Made by a program: the position numbers and the translations under genes
Shown: positions 24,209 to 28,309 of the stretch, in pieces
Numbering within the stretch: position 1 is the stretch's first letter
Layout of the letters: each line of letters opens with the position of its first letter
From: an uncultured Caulobacter sp.
GTDB lineage: Bacteria; Pseudomonadota; Alphaproteobacteria; Caulobacterales; Caulobacteraceae
Assembly: GCA_937925635.1 (NCBI GenBank)
Contig: CALALX010000092.1
Span: forward strand, 1-28,309
Direction: 5' to 3'
DNA length: 28,309 bases
The notes under the pieces: model-generated
What the model was told of the DNA's origin: nothing
Seen by the model: only the letters and a program-made list of their open reading frames with translations
The model's database searches: none

Positions 24209-25219
24209 TCAAACGGTGGCGGCGTTCCTCGGCGTGGGCGATCCGGGGATCGTCGGCGGGGCCGAAGGGAACGGCGCGTCGGGGTCCAGGATGAAGCTCT
24301 GCGCGTCCGCGATCACCCGCGCGCGGGCGTGGTCGCGGGTCAGGAGGTGGTAGCCCTGTTCATAATAGGCCGACCGGTCGGTAGGCTTCAGGCGGCGGGC
24401 CGACTGGAAGCTCGGCTCCCTGGGAATGATCTCGTCGTTGGCCCCGTAGAAATAGGCCGTCGGCACGCGCAGGCGCGCCATTCCGGCCCAGGCGCTCTCC
24501 ATCAGGTCGACCAGACCGTAGAGGGTGTCGTTGCGAGCGCCCCAGATCATCAGCGGATCGCGGCCCATCGCCATCAGCTCGTCGATGTTGTCGCTCGGGT
24601 GGACGCGATCGGTGACCCAGCGCGGCGGCTTCAGCACCGTCTCGCCGGCGAGATGGGCGGTGAACCAGAGCGCCGTCTTGTAGGGCAGCGGCTGGCTCGA
24701 CCAGCCCCACACGGCCGGGGCCAGCAGCGCCATGCGGTGAGCCAGCGGAGGCCGTGGCGAGGCGAAGGCGGCGATGGCCACCGCCCCGCCCATGCTCTCG
24801 CCGAGCACGGTGAGGGGCGTGTCGGGATGTCGGGCGCGGATGAGATCGACGCAGACCCGCAGGTCCTCGGTCATCAGGGCTTCGCCGCCCCAAACGCCAC
24901 GATTGGGCGACCGGCCGAAGCCGCGCTGATCGAAGGCGTAGGTCGCGATCCCCGCGCGCGCCCAGACCGGCGCGGCGAAATGGAAGGCGTTGGCGTAGTC
25001 GTTCATGCCGTGCAGGGCGAGGACCACGGCCCTCGGCGCGGCTTCTGGCATCCAGCGCGTAAGGCCCAGCCGGGCGCCGTCGAAGCTGACGAAGGCGTCG
25101 GCCTCAAGCCGTGGGCCGATGAAATCCAGGCCCGGGACGCCGGCCATCTGGACCGTCGGCGCGCAGGCGGCCAGCGCCATGGGCGCGGCGACAGTCAGCA
25201 AGAAGGCGCGACGATTCAT
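24209..25219 (-). CDS. Alpha/beta-hydrolase lipoprotein (monoacylglycerol lipase-like)
   Basis: The 336-residue protein starts with a lipoprotein signal (MNRRAFLLTVAAPMALAAC), with the LAAC lipobox Cys at 19, so it is anchored in a membrane facing the periplasm; an RR pair precedes the hydrophobic stretch. The serine hydrolase core has LHGMNDY (69-75), the nucleophile elbow GESMGG with S142, D262 (YGANDEI) and H291 (GYHLL), a full catalytic triad. The arrangement resembles monoacylglycerol lipase/lysophospholipase (Hydrolase_4). The C-terminus is Pro-rich. It lies 42 bases after a DUF3253 gene on the same strand. Confidence 0.85.
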   Translation of the reverse strand: MNRRAFLLTVAAPMALAACAPTVQMAGVPGLDFIGPRLEADAFVSFDGARLGLTRWMPEAAPRAVVLALHGMNDYANAFHFAAPVWARAGIATYAFDQRGFGRSPNRGVWGGEALMTEDLRVCVDLIRARHPDTPLTVLGESMGGAVAIAAFASPRPPLAHRMALLAPAVWGWSSQPLPYKTALWFTAHLAGETVLKPPRWVTDRVHPSDNIDELMAMGRDPLMIWGARNDTLYGLVDLMESAWAGMARLRVPTAYFYGANDEIIPREPSFQSARRLKPTDRSAYYEQGYHLLTRDHARARVIADAQSFILDPDAPFPSAPPTIPGSPTPRNAATV

Positions 25220-25261
25220 TCCGGTCGATATGCCCAGGGCTTGCGGCGAGGAAAGGGCGAC

Positions 25262-25504
25262 CTACGGCAGCTTGAGCCTGTAAACGCCCTTGAAGCTGTC
25301 AGGGTCCGCCGGCTTCCCGTGGCGCGTGATCACCAAGCGGCCTTGCCGGGCCATGCCGACCGCCGTCGAGCGCACCTGCGGCAGGATGCGCTGCCAGCGC
25401 TCGGGCTGCAGCAGCTTGGCCACCTCGGCCGGATCGATGCTCTTGCCGGCTGGCGCCTGGCCGAGCAGGTCGAGGATGGCGTCTTCGATGGGCGAGGTGG
25501 TCAC
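25262..25504 (-). CDS. DUF3253 family small protein
   Basis: The 80-residue protein matches the DUF3253 pattern: an N-terminal helix (SPIEDAILDLLGQAPAGKSID), PAEVAKLL, W-x-R-x-LPQVR and RQGRLVITRHGKPADP near the end, a winged-helix-like layout. The function of the family is not known. GTG 25502-25504 is chosen because GGAG lies nine bases upstream; an in-frame TTG at 25525 would add seven residues. It lies between the response regulator and the lipoprotein hydrolase genes on the same strand. Confidence 0.75.
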   Translation of the reverse strand: MTTSPIEDAILDLLGQAPAGKSIDPAEVAKLLQPERWQRILPQVRSTAVGMARQGRLVITRHGKPADPDSFKGVYRLKLP

Positions 25505-25555
25505 GGCGGGCGGCTCCGGAAGCAAGGATCGCCTGATAGCGCGCCAGGCGCTCCG

Positions 25556-26002
25556 CTAGAAGCGGCTCTCGACGGCGGCCAGCTGGCGCGCCTCGGCGAC
25601 GGCGGACGCGACAGGCGCGGGCCGTCGGAGCAGGCGCTCGACCCGGTCGACGATCTCCGCGCCGCTGAAGGGCTTGGCCAGGCAGTCGCGCGCGCCCATC
25701 GACACCGCACGGCGGACGTCTTCCACGCCGAGGCGCCGGCCCATGACCAGGACCGGGAACGGAACCTTGCCGAAGCGGTTGGTCAGCGCCTGGAGGATGC
25801 TCCAGCCGTCCATGTCCGGCAGGCCCAGGTCGAGGATCAGGACGTCCGGCCGCATCACCGACAGGATCTCCATCGTCTGGGCGCCGTTCCGGCAGCACAT
25901 CGTGTGATAACCCGCCACGTCGAGGCGAATCTGCAGCATCTCGGCCACCGCCCGCTCGTTCTCGGCGATCATGACCTTGTGGCTGCGCGTATCGAAGCTC
26001 AT
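25556..26002 (-). CDS. Single-domain response regulator with degenerate receiver
   Basis: The 148-residue protein is a CheY-like receiver domain with a short C-terminal tail (about 127-148) and no output domain. The phospho-acceptor D58 (LILDLGLPDMDG) and K110 (CLAKPF) are present. The acidic pocket is altered to E14-N15-E16 (MIAENERA) and the conserved Thr/Ser switch position is Gly (G88 in PVLVMGRR). It may be phosphorylated but signal abnormally, or act independently of phosphorylation. The ATG has GGGGGA eight bases upstream. It follows a helical-protein gene by 26 bases; both lie behind a CtrA-like box, hinting at a cell-cycle or motility role. Confidence 0.82.
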   Translation of the reverse strand: MSFDTRSHKVMIAENERAVAEMLQIRLDVAGYHTMCCRNGAQTMEILSVMRPDVLILDLGLPDMDGWSILQALTNRFGKVPFPVLVMGRRLGVEDVRRAVSMGARDCLAKPFSGAEIVDRVERLLRRPAPVASAVAEARQLAAVESRF

Positions 26003-26028
26003 GAAGCGGTTCCCCCGGGCCGTGCGCT

Positions 26029-26415
26029 TCAGAACAGGTCGACGTCGCCGGATTCGACGACCGCGGCCGCCTCCTCCGCGCCGAAGGCGGTCGCCATGCG
26101 GTCGGCGAGCGCGCCCAGGGTGATGTCGCCGATGGCCCGCCCGACGGGCGCCGTCACCTCGGCCGGGGCGTCGGCGCTCATGGTCCGCGCGAAGGCCGAC
26201 AGGTTGGTCAGGTGCTGGCTGAGCAGGTCGACGGCGTGCAGCCCCTCGATCAGCATCCCCTGCTGCTCGACCGGCAGCGAGCGCATGGTCTGGCCGATGA
26301 CCTTGTCCAGGAAGATGCAGCGGGCGCCCGCCAGTTCGATCTCCCAGGCCAGGACGTCGAGCGTCGTCGCCATGCTGGCCTCGAGAACCATCGAGCCGTG
26401 TTCGTGCGCGCTCAT
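26029..26415 (-). CDS. Helical protein of unknown function, upstream of response regulator
   Basis: A 128-residue, almost entirely helical protein (several long amphipathic stretches such as LDVLAWEIELAGARCIFLDKVIG split in two helices). The C-terminus ends in an acidic tail, VVESGDVDLF, that resembles peptide-like tails docking to CheY-type proteins (as in CheZ), but I see no CheZ catalytic motif. No signal or membrane segment is visible. It is the first gene of a likely operon with the receiver protein. I do not recognise the family; a partner or phosphatase of the receiver is a guess from context. Confidence 0.65.
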   Translation of the reverse strand: MSAHEHGSMVLEASMATTLDVLAWEIELAGARCIFLDKVIGQTMRSLPVEQQGMLIEGLHAVDLLSQHLTNLSAFARTMSADAPAEVTAPVGRAIGDITLGALADRMATAFGAEEAAAVVESGDVDLF

Positions 26416-26456
26416 TCGGCGACCCCCGTTGTTTGACGCACAGTCACCTCAGATCG

Positions 26457-26475
26457 CTAACCAGAGGCTAACCAT
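26457..26475. promoter_or_regulatory. CtrA-like box, CTAA-N7-CTAACCAT
   Basis: CTAA at 26457-26460, seven bases, then CTAACCAT at 26468-26475. This matches the CtrA consensus TTAA-N7-TTAACCAT with C in place of the first T of each half. It is 42 bases upstream of the helical-protein/response-regulator operon. Confidence 0.5.
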
Positions 26476-26500
26476 GGACGCTTTGCCGGCAAAAACGTCC
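26476..26500. repeat. Interrupted dyad around TTTGCCGGCAAA
   Basis: A perfect 12-base palindrome (26482-26493) sits inside an outer GGACG/CGTCC pair (26476-26480 and 26496-26500). It directly follows the CtrA-like box. It could be an operator or a short hairpin; no regulator is assigned. Confidence 0.5.
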
Positions 26501-26659
26501 AGTTTTCAGCGCTCTGGCGCACGCTGACCATTCTGAACACTGATCGCTCAACCGCCGACTGTGCCGCCGCCGGGGGCCGGAGCTCGCCACGACGGCAACC
26601 GGGCGCTTGCGAGCCCGCCGGCCGCCGCCTATCAGCCTCCGCGGAGCAAGGGAGCGCAC

Positions 26660-27112
26660 ATGGACGGCGGCGACGAGAACCCTCACGGCGCGACCACGAT
26701 CTCGCAGGGCGAATGGGCGGGCTGGCAGTACTGGGCCGGCGATCCGTTCGAAACCCAGTCTGGGCCCTTCTACTACCGCGAACAGCCGGACGGCTCGATC
26801 CGCTGCGCCTTTCGCGCCGAGAAGAAGCACATGAACGGCGGCGGGTTCATGCACGGCGGTTGCGTGATGACCTTCGCCGACTTCGCGCTGTTCTCGATCG
26901 CGACCCGGGAGCTGCGCGAGCAGCACGGCGTCACGCTCACGCTCAGCGGCGAGTACATTGGCACGGCCCACGAGGGCGACCTGATCGAATGCACCGGCGA
27001 GGTGCTGAAGGCCGGCAAGTCGACGATCTTCGTGCGCGGCCTGATCTTCACCGGCGACAGTCCGATGATGTCGTTCTCCGGCGTCATCAAGAAGGTCGGG
27101 CGGAGGCTCTAG
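26660..27112 (+). CDS. PaaI-type hotdog-fold thioesterase
   Basis: A 150-residue hotdog-fold protein. NGGGFMHGGCVMTFADFALF (59-78) carries the PaaI-family active-site signature: an Asn, the HGG at 65-67 and D74 in the central helix. The C-terminal strands (SGEYIGTAHEGDLIECTGEV, STIFVRGLIF) are typical. It should hydrolyse an acyl-CoA, probably aromatic or medium-chain; the substrate is unknown. The ATG at 26660 is preceded by GGGAG with six-base spacing; a longer in-frame ORF upstream has no similarity. A GNAT-like remnant follows two bases after its stop. Confidence 0.82.
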   Translation: MDGGDENPHGATTISQGEWAGWQYWAGDPFETQSGPFYYREQPDGSIRCAFRAEKKHMNGGGFMHGGCVMTFADFALFSIATRELREQHGVTLTLSGEYIGTAHEGDLIECTGEVLKAGKSTIFVRGLIFTGDSPMMSFSGVIKKVGRRL

Positions 27113-27113
27113 G

Positions 27114-27233
27114 GTGTCGCTCGACGCCGCCATGCCGCGGGACATCCCGGCGATCATGGCGATCGAGCGCATTCCCCAGCACGCCGCCTGTCTCGGCGCG
27201 CGGGCGAGCAGCCAGATCATGACCGCGATTTAA
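27114..27233 (+). pseudogene. GNAT acetyltransferase N-terminal remnant
   Basis: A 39-codon frame starting one base after the thioesterase stop codon (GTG 27114) reads RDIPAIMAIERIPQHAACLG, which resembles the first helix of GNAT acetyltransferases. It ends at TAA 27231-27233 before any acetyl-CoA binding motif. No continuation of the domain is found in the next 300 bases in any frame I read. The simplest reading is a decayed or deleted gene formerly in an operon with the thioesterase. Confidence 0.45.
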
Positions 27234-27310
27234 CCGGCATGGACGAAGGTTAACTCGCCTGTTGCGCCGCATCGTCGCCATACCCACCTTGATTGAGAGA
27301 TGGGACGACG

Positions 27311-27406
27311 ATGAAGAACCTGATGATCCTGGTGTTCGCCTCCGCAAGCCTGATGGCCTCGATCTGGATGGCTGTCGTGGCGCCCGGCGCCCATAGCCTC
27401 GCCTGA
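27311..27406 (+). CDS. Tiny single-pass membrane peptide
   Basis: A 31-codon ORF (begins MKNLMILVFASASLMASIWM) made of one hydrophobic helix with a short hydrophilic tail. It has GC-rich third codon positions and sits alone in a 430-base gap, with TTAACC/GGTTAA motifs about 60-85 bases upstream. Its start lacks a strong ribosome-binding site (GAGAG about 12 bases before). Function unknown; it could be a membrane-embedded regulatory or toxin-type peptide, but nothing decides this. Confidence 0.4.
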   Translation: MKNLMILVFASASLMASIWMAVVAPGAHSLA

Positions 27407-27450
27407 GGCGAGCCGCGAAGCCGCCCTCCCGGCTGATCATCCGTCAACGG

Positions 27451-27464
27451 TTGATCCACGTCAT
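27451..27464. promoter_or_regulatory. FNR/FixK-like site TTGAT-N4-GTCAT
   Basis: TTGATCCACGTCAT matches nine of ten defined positions of the TTGAT-N4-GTCAA variant of FNR/FixK sites. It is 79 bases before the ppk2 start. A weaker CTGAT/GTCAA pair lies just upstream at 27433-27447. It suggests oxygen-responsive control of ppk2, by inference only. Confidence 0.4.
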
Positions 27465-27542
27465 GTCGGCGCCCCTGCCCTCCGCCTAGCCTGCGCCAGG
27501 AAGGGGCCGGCGCGGGCCGGCGCCCATGGGATGAGGGCGGCC

Positions 27543-28260
27543 ATGAACCAGCACGACAATCCGGCGCAGCCGCCCGCCGCGGCGGAGACCGTCGAGACAG
27601 TCTCCACCGGTCTGGCGGATGAGCGGACCGAAGCGGTGCAGGACGCCGAGATCGCGGCGCTGGACGACATGATCCACGCCGATCCGCCCGTCGATCCGTC
27701 CGACGTTCAGGCCCTGCTTGAGGGCGCCTCTCCCGATGACGCCGAGCGGATGCGCCGGTCCCTGGGCATGCCCAAGGCGCCGCGCCTGCCCCGGCACGCG
27801 GCCGACGAACTGGCCCCCGACTGGCGGCGCGGCGGCTATCCCTACCGCTACAAGATGCTGCGGCGGGACTACGAGCAGCAGAAGTTCGTCCTGCAGACCG
27901 AACTGCTGAAGCTGCAGGCCTGGGTGAAGGATTCGCGGCAGCGCGTCGTCATCCTGTTCGAGGGCCGTGACGCGGCCGGCAAGGGCGGCGCCATCAAGCG
28001 CTTCATGGAACACCTCAACCCGCGCGGCGCCCGGGTCGTGGCGCTGGAAAAGCCCAGCGAGGTCGAGCGCGGCCAGTGGTACTTCCAGCGCTATGTCGAG
28101 CACCTGCCGACCACCGGCGAAATCGTGATGTTCGACCGCAGCTGGTACAACCGCGCCGGCGTCGAACGGGTCATGGGCTTCTGCAGCGACGACGAATACC
28201 ATGAGTTCCTGCGCCAGGCGCCGGAGTTCGAGCGCAACCTGACCCGCAGCGGCATTCACC
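27543..28260 (+). CDS. ppk2: Polyphosphate kinase 2 (3' end cut by contig end)
   Basis: PPK2 transfers phosphate between polyphosphate and nucleotides, helping to balance NTP and polyP pools. 239 codons are present before the real sequence ends at 28260. After an acidic, Pro/Ala-rich N-terminal extension (about 1-95) comes the PPK2 core: Walker A GRDAAGKGG (141-149), the lid region PSEVERGQWYFQRYVEHLP (171-189) and Walker B EIVMFDRSWYNRAGVE (193-208), then FERNLTRSGI near the cut. The missing part would be roughly 60-100 residues. The ATG at 27543 follows GAGGGCGG. In the raw sequence the frame continues into sequencing adapter, so residues after codon 239 are not real. Confidence 0.9.
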
Positions 28261-28309
28261 CTGTCTCTTATACACATCTCCGAGCCCACGAGACCGTACT
28301 AGATCTCGT
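28261..28309 (+). other. Illumina Nextera adapter contamination
   Basis: Starts CTGTCTCTTATACACATCT (Tn5 mosaic end), continues with the Nextera read-2 adapter (CCGAGCCCACGAGAC), then CGTACTAG, which is the N702 i7 index, and ATCTCGT, the start of the P7 sequence. It is technical sequence, marking the end of the contig. Translation across it on the minus strand yields the familiar artefact peptide MCIRDR. Confidence 0.98.

Noticed and set aside
24134..26527. 797-residue plus-strand ORF over the hydrolase, DUF3253 and response regulator genes
   Set aside because: Shadow spanning several recognisable minus-strand genes; low-complexity composition.
27486..28289. 267-residue minus-strand ORF starting MGSEMCIRDR
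   Set aside because: Its start lies in Nextera adapter and the rest is antisense to ppk2; it is an artefact.

Overview
The window is very GC-rich DNA with GC-ending codons and tightly packed genes. The best fit is an alphaproteobacterium of the Caulobacterales (Caulobacter/Phenylobacterium type). Supporting signs are an alphaproteobacterial LexA box (GTTC-N7-GTTC), CtrA-like sites, a GTP-type PEP carboxykinase, an MdoH/OpgH glucosyltransferase and dispersed CCGCTCATCC-type intergenic hairpins. This assignment is inferred from sequence character, not from a search.

Layout. 1-2889 (minus): a 2OG-Fe(II) oxygenase cut by the left edge, then a ribokinase overlapped by a nucleoside hydrolase, together a nucleoside-to-ribose-5-phosphate salvage pair. 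3014-7144: a carboxymuconolactone decarboxylase-fold protein, then two minus-strand glutathione S-transferase (GST) genes on either side of a Tat-exported M20 peptidase homologue that has lost several metal ligands. 7145-11631: a structured non-coding stretch with an intrinsic terminator, an OpgC-like acyltransferase, a DUF998 membrane protein and the glucan glucosyltransferase mdoH. 11713-13563 (minus): pckG, sharing a bidirectional terminator with mdoH. 13930-18974 (plus): a compact run of S45 acylase, GST, FAD monooxygenase, SnoaL-like protein and GST, with overlapping or close junctions. 19027-20472 (minus): a DUF4130-UdgX fusion with a LexA box just upstream, divergent from a transglutaminase-like protease at 20554-21441. 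21483-22635: a small ORF and an exported protein of unknown function. 23059-26415 (minus): Leu/Glu-type dehydrogenase, lipoprotein hydrolase, DUF3253 protein, degenerate single-domain response regulator and a helical protein, the last two behind a CtrA-like box. 26660-28260 (plus): a hotdog thioesterase, a GNAT remnant, a tiny membrane peptide and a truncated ppk2.

The last 49 bases (28261-28309) are not genomic. They are an Illumina Nextera transposase adapter with its i7 index, so ppk2 is cut by a contig end and any reading frame entering this tail is an artefact.

Most genes are ordinary chromosomal housekeeping or accessory metabolism. I found no convincing new multi-gene system. The items most worth following up are the metal-ligand-poor M20 protein, the LexA-box-linked DUF4130-UdgX gene, the multi-hairpin RNA candidate before a GST gene, and the unexplained operator-like palindrome upstream of mdoH.
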